Counted from the first letter of the stretch, positions 43,951 to 53,879 are shown. The stretch: 64,000 nucleotides of DNA from Cohnella terricola (GCF_007786475.1 NZ_VNJJ01000013.1:1-64000), one strand, 5' to 3'. Notes: generated by a model not told the origin, from the sequence alone. Translations and numbers: made by a program.

Positions 43951-46900
43951 TTAGTAGATCTTAGGCAGACGTTTCTGATCCGCCAGTACTCTGGCAACCA
44001 GAATTGCCGCTTCGGCACGGCTCAGTTTCGAACTCGGTTCGAACACGAAGCCCTTCTTAGGATTTTCCGGATCAACCTGCGTGCCTGTCAGGAAGCCTTT
44101 TTTCGTTACGGCCGCAACTGACGCACGTGCATAGTACTCGATCGTCGTGTAATCCTTAAACTGCTTTTGCAAGGTAGCGTTTATTTTTTTCGGATCGGTC
44201 TCTAGCTTCAGATTGAGCGTACGCGCAATAATGATTGCTGCCTGCTCTTTTGTTACCGGAGCTAGAGGTTCGAAAGCCCTTGGCGTCGTGCCACGGATGA
44301 GCCCTTCGCGAGCTGCCGTCTCGATGTAACGATAATCCCATAGCGCTTCGGCATTAATCGTATACGGCACGTCATCAAAGTGAGATTTGCTCAGTTCGTA
44401 GTTCAAAGGAATATTGGCCGCTTTGACCATCATCCTCGCAAACTCGCCTCGGCTCGTGAATAGGTCCGCGCCGAACTGGTCGTAACCGACCGGGTTCATG
44501 ACGCCCTTAGCGTAGATTGCTTCCATATAGTTCTTCGCAGTTGGATGCTGCGTAATGTCGTAATAAGAGTAAACCATCTTGCCGACGACATAGTATCCGA
44601 ATTGCGAGAACGGAACCGTAATCGTATGTTTCTTCGTATCGACGACTCCGCCGATGTTTTCCCAATACTTATTCTTCACGTCGTAACGGAATGCCGTGAT
44701 GATCGTACCTACCGTATCTCTCATGTTCACATCGTACTTCAGTTCAAGCGTACCGATCTTCGAAGTCATGAGCTCGCGGTTGTCAGGACGGTCATCGTAA
44801 GTCGGGATCCAAGATCCGTTCGGAGCCCGGGCTCCCGGGAATTGGTACGGATCGACGCCCATGGTGAGCGGATCGTACGTGGTTGTCGATGGATCGTCCG
44901 CAAGACCCGCATCGATCCAGAACACCGGACTCGATTTCGTAAAGTGCGTCGGGAACGATACGTTGAATCGGGTTCCGAAGCTTTCGAGAATCAAATCGAA
45001 GTTCGCCGGCAGCGTTTCGAATTCGCGGCGATCCACGACTCCGTCCTCGGGGTTCGCTATCGCGAACAACAATTTATGTCCGTCGAAGATCTGGTTCTTC
45101 AAATTTTGCGGAACGTTAAAATCTTGGCGAATCAGCGTCGTGCCTTTAGGGAATTTCAAATTCAGGCTGCCGTCGAATTGCTTGTGATTAGCCTTCATCG
45201 TTTCCAAGAATGCCGCGCCTGGAATGTTGGTCGGAACATACTTAATCTCGATGAAATCCTTGGACGAATCGTTCTTGTTCGAGATCGTAAATTCGATCTT
45301 ATTCGCTTTGCCCGGTTTCAGTCCCGTCACGAAGTAACGGAATGCGCCAGGGTAATCGATAGTGCCGTCATTATCGGTATCGAAATCGATCTTCTCCATC
45401 TGGGCCGACTTCACATCGCCGCCCTTAATGATGATCTTATCCGCGCCAGGAGCGTCGATCACAACTTCGATAAAGTTTTGGTTCACAATATTCTTCTGCG
45501 GCAAGATCGGCCTCAACAACGAATACGGGATAGCGGTCGGATCGACTTCCAAGCGATACGAGGCGCGCGGTCCTGCTTCTCCGCTGTTGTACACGAAGAA
45601 ATTATAGATCTTAGGGCTGCCGTCTTTGTTCAACTTCTGATTTTTAAGAATGAAGGAGAACGTCTGTGATTCCAGATCGTACTGAACGGACAGGTTACCC
45701 AGATCGCTGCCCGGGTTGATCGTCGTTACAATCTCTCCGTTCCTCATCAATTCAAGGGACTGGGACAAGTCCCACATCCATGGATCTTTCTCGGCAGGCG
45801 TCGTAATTTTAAGAATGTATTTTTCCTTGATCGTGGTAGCAATGCCTGCCAATTTGCTGGAAACGGTGGTCTCATCTGTTCCGAGATCTATGAAATCAAA
45901 CGTTCCGAATATGTTCATTTCCGATAATGTCGTGGTATAGATACTACCCCGCATAGGGAAGTTCGGATCGTTCGGCAACGGCTTGTCGTACTGCTTGCTA
46001 TAAGGGAATACTCCGGAAGTACCGGGAGCCGGAATCACCGGCAGATTCGTCGGTACTATGTTCACTTTGATCGTTTTCTCGTAGTAGTCCTTATCCGATT
46101 GATAGAGAATTCGGATGCTGTTCTCTCCGGTAAAGAATTTGTTGTAAGCGTCTTTTAGAGATATATCTCCTTGAGCTGTACCTTCGGCAAGCACGAAGTC
46201 GGTTGCCTTCCCGTTCGTATCTTGCTTCAAAGGAACAAGCGAGTTGTTGATGTAGAAGAACACCGTCTGCCTTCTATTATCGCCGGCCGTCGGCCCATCG
46301 TACTTGATATCGCCAACGTTAGGGATATTCTTGAATGTACCGGCGAAATCCCCCAACATATCGGTGATGACATACTTTGCTTGAAGATCCTCGTCCAACG
46401 TCGTATCGACGCTGATAATCAAACCGTCGACGGCTTTCGCATAATTCACAAATGGTCCATAGAGAAGATTAACCGTAGTCGGCTTGACGGCCGCCGATCC
46501 CGCTAGCATCTTGAAGTTAATCGTTTGCGTGCCGGTTACCGGCATTTCATCGAACTCGTATACGAGACGATAAAATGTTTTGGTTAACCCGTTGACCATT
46601 TTCGTAACGGTAGTTACGTCGCCTGCCTGGGTATTCACGCGTTTGTAACTAAACTTTGGCGGATTATCCGTTAGGTTATAGGTCTTGCCCGATACGTCTT
46701 TGATCGAGTTGATCACAACTGCTTCTTCGTTATCAGCGTACGCAGTTGGATTACCGATGAGAATCTCGACGCCGAAAGGCATCGCGAAAAGATTCGCTCC
46801 ATCCAACTTGCCGCCCGTAATGTTCTCATAGTTGGTACCGTTATAGGATTGGAGATAATTGACCTCGTAAATATATGGACTGGATCCGTTTTGCAGCCTG

Positions 46901-48114
46901 AATCCGAGGTCGCTTGTTCCTTCGGAGATCGGCGTAATGTTAAGATGCTTATTCACTTCGTTATCGGACATCAATTGCAGGTTATACAGCGTATCGTCTG
47001 CTAATCCGGTGGACACTAGATCGGCAGGAGACAGCGTAAACTCATAAACGAAAAACTTATCTTTCGGGTTGGTACTGGTGCTGGTCGCGTATACGGAACC
47101 GCTAACGGATGTCGTGGTGCCCGTCATTAGCTTATAGTTGACCTTGACTAGCTTCGAACTGGTTAACGGACTCGTGCTGTTAACCGGCCATGCAGGATCC
47201 GGATGCGGCTCAAGCTGCCCGTTGGGCACGTCTGCATATTCCGAGTTCGGAACAATGACTTTACCTGTGATTTGGACATTGCCTTTGCCATTAGCAGTAT
47301 AATTATAGTTCGGATAGTACTCTAACGCCATTCCGTTGTCGGTGCCCTCGTTAATATTCACGTCGTAGTAGGTGACGCTGCCATTGTAGAAGGCGATTTC
47401 GCGCGTCGTCTCTAACGTCTGCGAATTGTTCTTCACCCGGATCGTGACCAGGTTTTTCCCCTTCTTTAAGTTGATCGGGGAAGCGACGAAACTATTGTTA
47501 TTGCTTTGGTTTACATTATAGGTTTTACTGTTGCCGTTTACGATAATCGTTACGCTCTGCGCGTTAGGAGCGTTACCCGTAAGGCTGATATCGTAGGTGC
47601 TCCGCCCCTTGGATGCAGCGGAATGAACGACCGTCGTCTTACCGTCTTGAACAGGGAACGCTTGTCCGTCGATCTGCGCAGTCAGGTTATAAAACAACGG
47701 ACCGTTACGGTAGTCAATGTAGAAAGAGTCGGAGACTTCTCCGCCACTTTGAACGCCCTTAAACGTAATTTTGTTTTTGCCCGGGAATAGGGCAACGTTA
47801 AATACCGTAATCGAATTGCCTTCCGTATAGACGTTATTCGATTGATCGAGTCTGGAAGAACCGATGACGTCGTTTTTATCATCGATGATTTGGTATATAC
47901 TATACGATATTTTGTTCGGATTGACGTTATTGATGGAGCCTTGGAGCGTAAACAGCCCATCCGTCGTGATGGTGTACGAATTCGGATCCGAGCTGACGCT
48001 CGGGAAAACAAAGCTACCGTTGCCGACCGCCGCGTTCGCCTTTTGCGCTGGAGCAGGGAACAGCTGTAACAGCAGTGCGAATACTAGAAATACGGCACTA
48101 AATTTTCTAAACAC
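43951..48114 (-). CDS. Secreted SLH-domain protein (1387 aa)
   Basis: Signal peptide at 1-28 (FSAVFLVFALLLQLFPAPAQKANA). A long beta-rich, Ig-like ectodomain follows with a glucodextranase/CARDB-like opening (FTLQGSINNVNPNKISYSIY) and several LFPGKNKITF or LKKGKNLVTIRV modules. Three SLH domains lie at about 1190-1385 (TSRGEFARMMVKAANI, VTKEQAAIIIARTLNL, LSRAEAAILVARVLAD). The GTG start at 48,114 is eight bases after AGGAGG. It has its own terminator and lies between tagO and the S-layer gene. As the SLH domains are C-terminal it probably attaches to wall polymer and projects through or beneath the S-layer. Similar proteins neighbour csaB and tagO in many Paenibacillaceae, but a precise function is unknown. 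Confidence 0.9.
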   Translation of the reverse strand: MFRKFSAVFLVFALLLQLFPAPAQKANAAVGNGSFVFPSVSSDPNSYTITTDGLFTLQGSINNVNPNKISYSIYQIIDDKNDVIGSSRLDQSNNVYTEGNSITVFNVALFPGKNKITFKGVQSGGEVSDSFYIDYRNGPLFYNLTAQIDGQAFPVQDGKTTVVHSAASKGRSTYDISLTGNAPNAQSVTIIVNGNSKTYNVNQSNNNSFVASPINLKKGKNLVTIRVKNNSQTLETTREIAFYNGSVTYYDVNINEGTDNGMALEYYPNYNYTANGKGNVQITGKVIVPNSEYADVPNGQLEPHPDPAWPVNSTSPLTSSKLVKVNYKLMTGTTTSVSGSVYATSTSTNPKDKFFVYEFTLSPADLVSTGLADDTLYNLQLMSDNEVNKHLNITPISEGTSDLGFRLQNGSSPYIYEVNYLQSYNGTNYENITGGKLDGANLFAMPFGVEILIGNPTAYADNEEAVVINSIKDVSGKTYNLTDNPPKFSYKRVNTQAGDVTTVTKMVNGLTKTFYRLVYEFDEMPVTGTQTINFKMLAGSAAVKPTTVNLLYGPFVNYAKAVDGLIISVDTTLDEDLQAKYVITDMLGDFAGTFKNIPNVGDIKYDGPTAGDNRRQTVFFYINNSLVPLKQDTNGKATDFVLAEGTAQGDISLKDAYNKFFTGENSIRILYQSDKDYYEKTIKVNIVPTNLPVIPAPGTSGVFPYSKQYDKPLPNDPNFPMRGSIYTTTLSEMNIFGTFDFIDLGTDETTVSSKLAGIATTIKEKYILKITTPAEKDPWMWDLSQSLELMRNGEIVTTINPGSDLGNLSVQYDLESQTFSFILKNQKLNKDGSPKIYNFFVYNSGEAGPRASYRLEVDPTAIPYSLLRPILPQKNIVNQNFIEVVIDAPGADKIIIKGGDVKSAQMEKIDFDTDNDGTIDYPGAFRYFVTGLKPGKANKIEFTISNKNDSSKDFIEIKYVPTNIPGAAFLETMKANHKQFDGSLNLKFPKGTTLIRQDFNVPQNLKNQIFDGHKLLFAIANPEDGVVDRREFETLPANFDLILESFGTRFNVSFPTHFTKSSPVFWIDAGLADDPSTTTYDPLTMGVDPYQFPGARAPNGSWIPTYDDRPDNRELMTSKIGTLELKYDVNMRDTVGTIITAFRYDVKNKYWENIGGVVDTKKHTITVPFSQFGYYVVGKMVYSYYDITQHPTAKNYMEAIYAKGVMNPVGYDQFGADLFTSRGEFARMMVKAANIPLNYELSKSHFDDVPYTINAEALWDYRYIETAAREGLIRGTTPRAFEPLAPVTKEQAAIIIARTLNLKLETDPKKINATLQKQFKDYTTIEYYARASVAAVTKKGFLTGTQVDPENPKKGFVFEPSSKLSRAEAAILVARVLADQKRLPKIY

Positions 48115-48202
48115 TATAAGTTCCTCCTTACCTGTCTTCCCGGCTTTATGGGTGTATCTCTGTTATCGGACACGAGGGGAGGAATATTTAGGCGAAAAAA
48201 AT

Positions 48203-48238
48203 AAAAAATCTCCGAAACTTGGAGAAGTTCGGAGATTT
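48203..48238 (-). terminator. Intrinsic terminator of the tagO-like gene
   Basis: On the minus strand AAATCTCCGAA pairs with TTCGGAGATTT, with an inner three-pair extension, and is followed by TTTATTTTTTT. Confidence 0.9.
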
Positions 48239-48277
48239 CACACCCTCATTAGAGAATGTTAATTGAGTAAAGGTCGC

Positions 48278-49417
48278 TTATTTCCGCGAATCCGTCTGAG
48301 GCTTCATCCGAAGTCTCGCCAGGAAGTCGAGCACCGGACGGCGGGTTTTGTCGACGATGCCGATAAGCTCGGCGCCGATCTGCAACAGGAAGACGAGCGC
48401 GCAGATGACGATAAACGTGATCCAGTTGCCGAAGCCCTTGCTCGATACGGAAGATTGGATAACCGCGCATGTACCGAAGAACGCTGCGATCGCATAGATG
48501 ATCAGCACCGTCTTGCGATGGCTGAAACCAAGCTGTTGCAAGCAGTGATGCAGATGACCTTTGTCCGCTTCGAAGATCGGTTTCTTCTGAACCCAACGCC
48601 GGATGATGGCGAAGAAAGTGTCCGACAACGGCACGCCAATGATCAAGAGCGGTGTCACGAAGGATACGATCGTAATCTGCTTAAAGCCGAGCATAGATAG
48701 AGTGGCAAGAGCGAAGCCGAGGAATAGCGCCCCCGAGTCGCCCATGAATATTTTCGCCGGATGGAAGTTGAAGAATAGAAATCCGCCGATGCTTCCGAGC
48801 AGCAATGTAGCCAGCAAGATGACGGCCTCGTTGCCCATCACGATGCCCATGACGAGAATCGTCGCGATCGCGATACCGGAGACGCCGGCCGCGAGCCCGT
48901 CCAATCCGTCGATCAGATTGATCGCGTTCGTGACGCCGACGATCCAGACAATCGTGATCGCGATACTGACCCATTCGCCGAGCGGTTGTATGGCCGAACC
49001 GAACGGAATATTCAGCAAGTTGATCTTAACGCCGTAACCGAATACGACGATACACGCCGCGCCGATCTGCACGAGCAGCTTCAGCTTGGCATTCAAATCA
49101 AATCTGTCATCCAAAGCGCCAAGCAGCACGATCACAGTGCCGCCGACGAGCAAAGCGCTTATCAGGTTGCGATCATAGGCACTGAGTAAACCTTCGGGCA
49201 CCCAGGGCATCATGACCAACAAGCCGATCGTGAACGCGCTATAGATGGCTAAGCCGCCAAGACGCGGCATCGTTGTCGTATGCACTTTACGATGGTTCGG
49301 CACGTCGACCGCGCCTACCTTATGAGCAAATTTCTTAACGAGCGGGGTTAATACGAGCGCCAATGCCATAGCCGCGATAAATGAAATAATTGCAACTCCG
49401 AGCATCCCAACAGACAC
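48278..49417 (-). CDS. tagO: Undecaprenyl-phosphate N-acetylhexosamine-1-phosphate transferase (TagO/WecA family)
   Basis: 379 residues with about eleven membrane helices. Family motifs: VPNHRKVHTTTMPRLGGLAIY near the N-terminus, the aspartate pair LGALDDRFDLNAKLK, NAINLIDGLDGLAAG, and DKGHLHHCLQQLG (histidine motif). It starts lipid-linked wall polymer synthesis by placing GlcNAc-1-phosphate on undecaprenyl phosphate. GTG start with GGGGAG nine bases upstream; own promoter (TATAAT) upstream and terminator downstream. With tagA and csaB it should provide the wall polymer that anchors SLH proteins. It is distinct from the WbaP-type initiator of the glycan block. Confidence 0.93.
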   Translation of the reverse strand: MSVGMLGVAIISFIAAMALALVLTPLVKKFAHKVGAVDVPNHRKVHTTTMPRLGGLAIYSAFTIGLLVMMPWVPEGLLSAYDRNLISALLVGGTVIVLLGALDDRFDLNAKLKLLVQIGAACIVVFGYGVKINLLNIPFGSAIQPLGEWVSIAITIVWIVGVTNAINLIDGLDGLAAGVSGIAIATILVMGIVMGNEAVILLATLLLGSIGGFLFFNFHPAKIFMGDSGALFLGFALATLSMLGFKQITIVSFVTPLLIIGVPLSDTFFAIIRRWVQKKPIFEADKGHLHHCLQQLGFSHRKTVLIIYAIAAFFGTCAVIQSSVSSKGFGNWITFIVICALVFLLQIGAELIGIVDKTRRPVLDFLARLRMKPQTDSRK

Positions 49418-49450
49418 GATTCACAACTCCCCTTTTCTGTACCGGAATGA

Positions 49451-49480
49451 ATTATACTCCCGTCACCAGAAATTCAACAA
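49451..49480 (-). promoter_or_regulatory. SigA promoter of the tagO-like gene
   Basis: TTGTTG (49,480-49,475), 18 bases, perfect TATAAT (49,456-49,451). It indicates that the gene is not only read from csaB-tagA. Confidence 0.65.
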
Positions 49481-49539
49481 GGTGATCTTTCCGCCGTTTT
49501 CAGCCGTATTTCAAGAAAAACGCGATTTTCGTGGAATTT

Positions 49540-50310
49540 TCAAGATGGATCGTTAGGTTTCAAGACTTTATCTCCGTCTTTAATCACTTTGAGCGCAAAT
49601 TGAGGAAGTACCATCATGCGACCGATACGCGACGGCTCTTTCAGCAATCTATAAAACCATTCCATGCCGAGTTTCCGGAACAATGCCGGGGCCCGTTTGC
49701 TCTTACCCGACACGACGTCGAAGCTTCCTCCGACACCCATAACGAGCGGAACCCCGAGCTCGGAATGGTACTTCTCGATCCACGGCTCCTGATTCATCGT
49801 CGAACGCGCCACGAAAAGCATGTCCGGCTTCGCCTCTTGAATCCCGGCGACGACCTGTTCATCCTCTCCTTCGGTAAAATAACCGTCCCTGCAACCTACG
49901 AAACGCACGCCCGGGAATTGCGCAGACAATTTATCCCGCGCCGCTACGATGACTTCCGACGACGCACCCAGCAGGTAGACCCTCCATCCGCGGCGATCGC
50001 CTTCCTTCAGAAGCTCATGCATCAGATCGATGCCGGCAACACGCTCTTGCACGGGCTGCTTCAGCCTGCGGGCCGCCCAGACGACGCCGCTTCCGTCTGG
50101 CACGACAAGATCCGCCGTAGCCAGCGTATGGTGGAAGGATGGATTGCTTAGCCCCGCCATCAGCATAATCGGATTGCCGGTAATCACCCTTTGGGGCCTT
50201 CCCGCTTCGATCGCTCTCGCGAGATAACCGACCGTTTCTTGCATATTCATCTTCGAAAAAGATACGCCGTACAAGGAAACCGTCGGATACGGCTTCGGTT
50301 TGGAATTCAC
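49540..50310 (-). CDS. tagA: WecG/TagA/CpsF-family N-acetylmannosaminyltransferase
   Basis: 256 residues of the TagA family (GT26), which adds ManNAc to lipid-linked GlcNAc. Conserved parts: GNPIMLMAGLSNPSFHHTL, DLVVPDGSGVVWAARRL with the catalytic-region aspartate, LLGASSEVIVAA, and DMLFVARSTMNQEPWIEKY. GTG start, nine bases after GGAGAG. It lies 61 bp after csaB. GlcNAc-ManNAc is the basic unit of pyruvylated secondary cell wall polymers in Paenibacillus and Bacillus anthracis, so this fits SLH-ligand synthesis. Confidence 0.93.
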   Translation of the reverse strand: MNSKPKPYPTVSLYGVSFSKMNMQETVGYLARAIEAGRPQRVITGNPIMLMAGLSNPSFHHTLATADLVVPDGSGVVWAARRLKQPVQERVAGIDLMHELLKEGDRRGWRVYLLGASSEVIVAARDKLSAQFPGVRFVGCRDGYFTEGEDEQVVAGIQEAKPDMLFVARSTMNQEPWIEKYHSELGVPLVMGVGGSFDVVSGKSKRAPALFRKLGMEWFYRLLKEPSRIGRMMVLPQFALKVIKDGDKVLKPNDPS

Positions 50311-50371
50311 TGCGAGTCACTCTCCAGCTAGTTGGATGCCGCCATATTTTGTCAATGGCCGCATGCCTATA

Positions 50372-51589
50372 TTAATTACGTATGAGATCCATAATTTGTT
50401 GCGCGGGCCTTTCCGCCTCTTTCTTCAGCCGAGCGATCGCCTCGTCGCACGCCTTATGCCAAGCCGCCGGATCGCGCAATACATCGCCGGCCCGCTGCGC
50501 CGCGAAATCCGGATCGAGCGATTCGGTCGTGCCCAAAGCGCGTTGACCGAGGCGCTGCAGGAACTGATCGATCTTAGGGTCGTAAGAGATCCCCAAGAGC
50601 GGAACGTTCCGATTCGCTGCATAGATCAGCGAATGAAGCCGCATCCCGATGAGCAGCGCGCATCGGCCAACCTCCCGCAGCATCCGCTGCGGGTCATCGT
50701 GCGCCGGGGCCAGCTCCAGCTCATGCTCCGCATATGCCCCCGAGCGCATGAGCCGTTCCATCACATAACGCGACGCGTCCTCGTCCGCCCCGCGATGGAA
50801 CGGCAGGAAGCGCAGCCGGACCGCCATACGCCCGGCCAGCGCTTCAAGCGCCGCAGCCGCGCGATCCAGGTCCGCGCGGTCGCTGCGCCAGAACCTGACG
50901 GATACGCCCACCACGGGCGGCGTTTCCTCCCTGCCAGAGGCCGCATCCCCGGCCTCCTCCGAACCCGTGCCCGCCGGCAATCCCATAACCGGGTCGGGCA
51001 CGACTTCAATGCTGTCCGGCGGTACCCCGTACCTCCGGAGCAGCGTCGCCGATTCCTCGTCGCGCACCGAGACGTAAGCCGCCTTCTTGAACGCTCGCGC
51101 GATATAAGGCTGGAACATGCCGCGGTTCACCGGGCCGATCCCTTGCGCATAGACGAACGTCGGCTTCCCGCACCAGCGTGCAATCGCCATAATACCTAAG
51201 TAATACGGAATGGAGCCCAATCCGGTTGCGTCCTGCAGCAGACTGCCTCCCCCGCTGATCAGTCCATCGCTGTTCTTTAGCGCTCGGCGTACTTCGCCGA
51301 GCTTCGTGCGGTGAACCGCCTCGACGCCGTATTGACGGCTCGTCCACTCGGGGTCGCCGGATAGCACGATCGGCTCGATTCGCACGCCCGATCTGGCTGC
51401 CGCTGCCTCAAGTGCCGTTAGAATGCTTTTGAGCACGGCCTCGTCTCCACTGTTGCGGAAGCCGTAATAACCGGACAAGACCAAACGAAAGGTCTTCGCC
51501 CCGTTCTCTCCGCCGTTTCCTGTACGCCGTACGATTGCTCTCCGCCCCCATTCTCGCGTTGCTACTATATTATCCGTAGGATGCTCCAT
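50372..51589 (-). CDS. csaB: Polysaccharide pyruvyltransferase CsaB
   Basis: CsaB adds a pyruvyl ketal to ManNAc of the secondary cell wall polymer, the group recognised by SLH domains. RLVLSGYYGFRNSGDEAVLKSIL, the glycine-rich ISGGGSLLQDATG, VRDEESATLLRRYG and LLGISYDPKIDQFL are characteristic. The family core begins at about residue 34; the first 30 residues (many Arg and Gly) are longer than usual, and the ATG at 51,589 has no strong ribosome-binding site, so the true start is uncertain. Three SLH proteins in this window depend on its product. A 12-bp palindrome lies about 80 bases upstream. Confidence 0.94.
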   Translation of the reverse strand: MEHPTDNIVATREWGRRAIVRRTGNGGENGAKTFRLVLSGYYGFRNSGDEAVLKSILTALEAAAARSGVRIEPIVLSGDPEWTSRQYGVEAVHRTKLGEVRRALKNSDGLISGGGSLLQDATGLGSIPYYLGIMAIARWCGKPTFVYAQGIGPVNRGMFQPYIARAFKKAAYVSVRDEESATLLRRYGVPPDSIEVVPDPVMGLPAGTGSEEAGDAASGREETPPVVGVSVRFWRSDRADLDRAAAALEALAGRMAVRLRFLPFHRGADEDASRYVMERLMRSGAYAEHELELAPAHDDPQRMLREVGRCALLIGMRLHSLIYAANRNVPLLGISYDPKIDQFLQRLGQRALGTTESLDPDFAAQRAGDVLRDPAAWHKACDEAIARLKKEAERPAQQIMDLIRN

Positions 51590-51669
51590 TTCGCGATTGC
51601 CTACTTGTTCTTCATCGATTCATGTGTACACCGGGGGCTACCGTGGAAAAATCCGCTTCCACAACTTAA

Positions 51670-51681
51670 TGTAACGTTACA
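51670..51681. promoter_or_regulatory. Palindrome upstream of csaB
   Basis: TGTAACGTTACA is a perfect 12-bp palindrome in the 200-bp gap between csaB and the DUF5693 gene. It may be a repressor site. I see no convincing SigA hexamers beside it. Confidence 0.4.
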
Positions 51682-51733
51682 CCATATCCCCGGCATATTT
51701 CCATAAAAATATTTTCATAATCATCATTTCACA

Positions 51734-51778
51734 ACAAAATCCCCCCCGCTTCGGACCTCTCCGAGCGAAGGGGATTTC
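51734..51778 (-). terminator. Intrinsic terminator of the fabZ-pgcA-DUF5693 operon
   Basis: On the minus strand AAATCCCC...CGCTCGGA pairs with TCCGA(A)GCG...GGGGATTT and is followed by TGTTG. The tail is T-poor but the stem is long. Confidence 0.75.
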
Positions 51779-51790
51779 GTCCTCTAACAA

Positions 51791-53857
51791 TCAGTCCGCC
51801 GATGCGGGCTTGGCCCATCGTATCCACAACTTCTCGATGACCTGCCATACGCCAATAGCCGCAAGTCCGACTAGGAATCCGATGCCTAGACCAAGCAAGA
51901 CACGGATCAACGACAACAGGAACGGCGTGTGAATATGCGCGAACGTGTCGACCATCGACAATTGCGCGATCGTCCCCGCGACCAGAAGCACCACGCCCCA
52001 ACGGTAACGCAAGGCCAAGAAAATTCCGACGAGGAACAGAGGATGCCCGAACATAAATTCTTTAATGCGCGGACGCACGCCGAATGTATTCTCCATCGCC
52101 GAGCGGAATAGCAGCTCGATACCCGACACTTGGCCGCTGTTGCCGGTTCTGGACAAGTAATAATAGCCTACCGCCCCGATAACCGCGACTGCGACGATCC
52201 AGAGCACTGTCAGCGGCATCGCCAATATTTTTTTCACGTTGCCAAGCACTGTGTTGCCAGGGCCGTACAGGAAGACGTACACCGCCACTAGGGCGAGCGG
52301 TATCAGATGAAGCGTGCTTACCCCGCGGAACTGTTGCAGCACGAGGCTGTAGGAAATATGGTTCAGCATCGCCACGACAAGCGGAATGGCTGCCAGCGAT
52401 AGAATCGTGGTGCGGACGAACAGCAGTATGGCTCCGCCCAGTCTGCGCATGCCCGGTATCGTCTGATCGCCTGCAGTCTCCCTCAAAACGCGGATCCGCT
52501 TGACGAGCAGCACGACCGAAGCCGTCGGTGCAGCTATAGCCGCGAACAACGCCAGCGCCTGAACCATAATCGTGGAATTCAGCACGTACAGTCCCGCTCC
52601 GCCGATCGCTCCCGCTACAAGTACGGGTAGCAGCAGAGACGGAATAAACAATCCGACGGCAAGCGCTACGAGTACGATCGCGCCCAGCATCGCAAGCGCC
52701 CGAAGGATTTTCTCCGCCGGCGCGTGATGCACGTCGAATGCCTTCGGAGACCCGATCTCGAAGCCGAAGTCTCGCAATTGCTGAATGACGCCGACGGAGC
52801 TCGTTCCTTCGTCTTCGTCCTCCACTTCCTCTCCTTGCAACGCTTTGACGATATTTCCGAGCGGGTTGGTCACTTGGCCTTTCGTCGCATCCCGAACCGG
52901 GGTCGCGTTTAGATAGAGAAGCCGGATATTGCGATCTTTAACGGCCAGAACAAGCCGGTCTTCCAGAACAGGTTTCTTGATGGCCGTCATTTCTGCCGCT
53001 CCGACGGAGTGCGCCCGAATCGCATCGTAGCCAAGCAGATTGGAAAGCTTGGCCATCCCCTTCTGCGGAACCTTCAGATTCTCGAAGATGCCCACGCCGA
53101 TATGATGCTTCTTCAGCAGATCGGCGAATTTCTGCACGCCTTTATACTTGATTCCTTTGCCATAACCCGTGACGGCTTCTCCGTCGAACAACACCCGATC
53201 GATGCCCAGGTCTTCGAACGACTGCAGCCATTTGTCCACTTCCGCCGGATCGAACGGTTCGAAACGGTCGGACAGCCGCGGGAACACGAGGAACCCTGCG
53301 TCTCTTAATTCCTTGATCGCGATCGGATTGGGCTGCATCGGGCGCAGCAGCGCGTCGTCGTAACCCATGCCGATGCGTAAGCCCGAGTGCCCTTTAACCG
53401 TCCAGCTCGTCACGTCCGCGCCATGATGGCGGAAAGCCCACTCGATGATCGGACGCAGTGTTTGCTCATGTTCCGGCCGGTTAAAGACAACATACGTTCC
53501 GTTGTCTTCGGGCGGAGACACTCTGTCTTCCAGCAGCGCTGCCTGCAAAGCATTATAGACGTTAATCTCGCCAGCCCAGGATAACTCCTCCAGGGTGCTT
53601 TCGAATACGACCATTCCGTTGACGCCCGCATTCTTCAGAAGCTCAGTCTGCTCATGCGCGAATTTCCGGGGATCGGCTTGCGAGTTGGACACTTGCAGCA
53701 GATCGCGATAGTTCATGACGACCGCGACCTGGTCGGCGGAAGATTCCGTCTGCACTCTCGCGTATACGACAGGCAAAGACGCCACAACGCCGATCAGCAC
53801 GACCCACCAAAGCCATTTCGCCATTTTTGCATTCCATGTATTCAACCACTGGGGCAC
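51791..53857 (-). CDS. DUF5693-family membrane protein
   Basis: About 688 residues. One membrane anchor at about 15-35 (WLWWVVLIGVVASLPVVYA). An extracytoplasmic domain of about 350 residues follows, with TIM-barrel-like strands (GVNGMVVFESTLEEL, GIDRVLFDGEAVTGYG, VGIFENLKVPQKG). About eight membrane helices fill the C-terminal 300 residues. This matches the DUF5693 family, whose function is unknown to me. In Paenibacillaceae it is found near csaB, as here, so involvement in wall polymer assembly or export is plausible but unproven. GTG at 53,857 lies eight bases after AAGGAG and is preferred over the GTG at 53,866. It follows the phosphohexomutase gene by 22 bp. Confidence 0.85.
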   Translation of the reverse strand: MPQWLNTWNAKMAKWLWWVVLIGVVASLPVVYARVQTESSADQVAVVMNYRDLLQVSNSQADPRKFAHEQTELLKNAGVNGMVVFESTLEELSWAGEINVYNALQAALLEDRVSPPEDNGTYVVFNRPEHEQTLRPIIEWAFRHHGADVTSWTVKGHSGLRIGMGYDDALLRPMQPNPIAIKELRDAGFLVFPRLSDRFEPFDPAEVDKWLQSFEDLGIDRVLFDGEAVTGYGKGIKYKGVQKFADLLKKHHIGVGIFENLKVPQKGMAKLSNLLGYDAIRAHSVGAAEMTAIKKPVLEDRLVLAVKDRNIRLLYLNATPVRDATKGQVTNPLGNIVKALQGEEVEDEDEGTSSVGVIQQLRDFGFEIGSPKAFDVHHAPAEKILRALAMLGAIVLVALAVGLFIPSLLLPVLVAGAIGGAGLYVLNSTIMVQALALFAAIAAPTASVVLLVKRIRVLRETAGDQTIPGMRRLGGAILLFVRTTILSLAAIPLVVAMLNHISYSLVLQQFRGVSTLHLIPLALVAVYVFLYGPGNTVLGNVKKILAMPLTVLWIVAVAVIGAVGYYYLSRTGNSGQVSGIELLFRSAMENTFGVRPRIKEFMFGHPLFLVGIFLALRYRWGVVLLVAGTIAQLSMVDTFAHIHTPFLLSLIRVLLGLGIGFLVGLAAIGVWQVIEKLWIRWAKPASAD

Positions 53858-53879
53858 AACGGTCACTCCTTCGTTTCTT

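Noticed and set aside
44545..45669. 374-codon plus-strand frame inside the 1387-aa SLH gene
   Set aside because: Arg-, Asp- and Val-rich translation without domains; a shadow of the minus-strand gene.
50300..51199. 299-codon plus-strand frame over csaB
   Set aside because: Arginine-rich translation typical of antisense frames in GC-rich genes; csaB is clearly the real gene.
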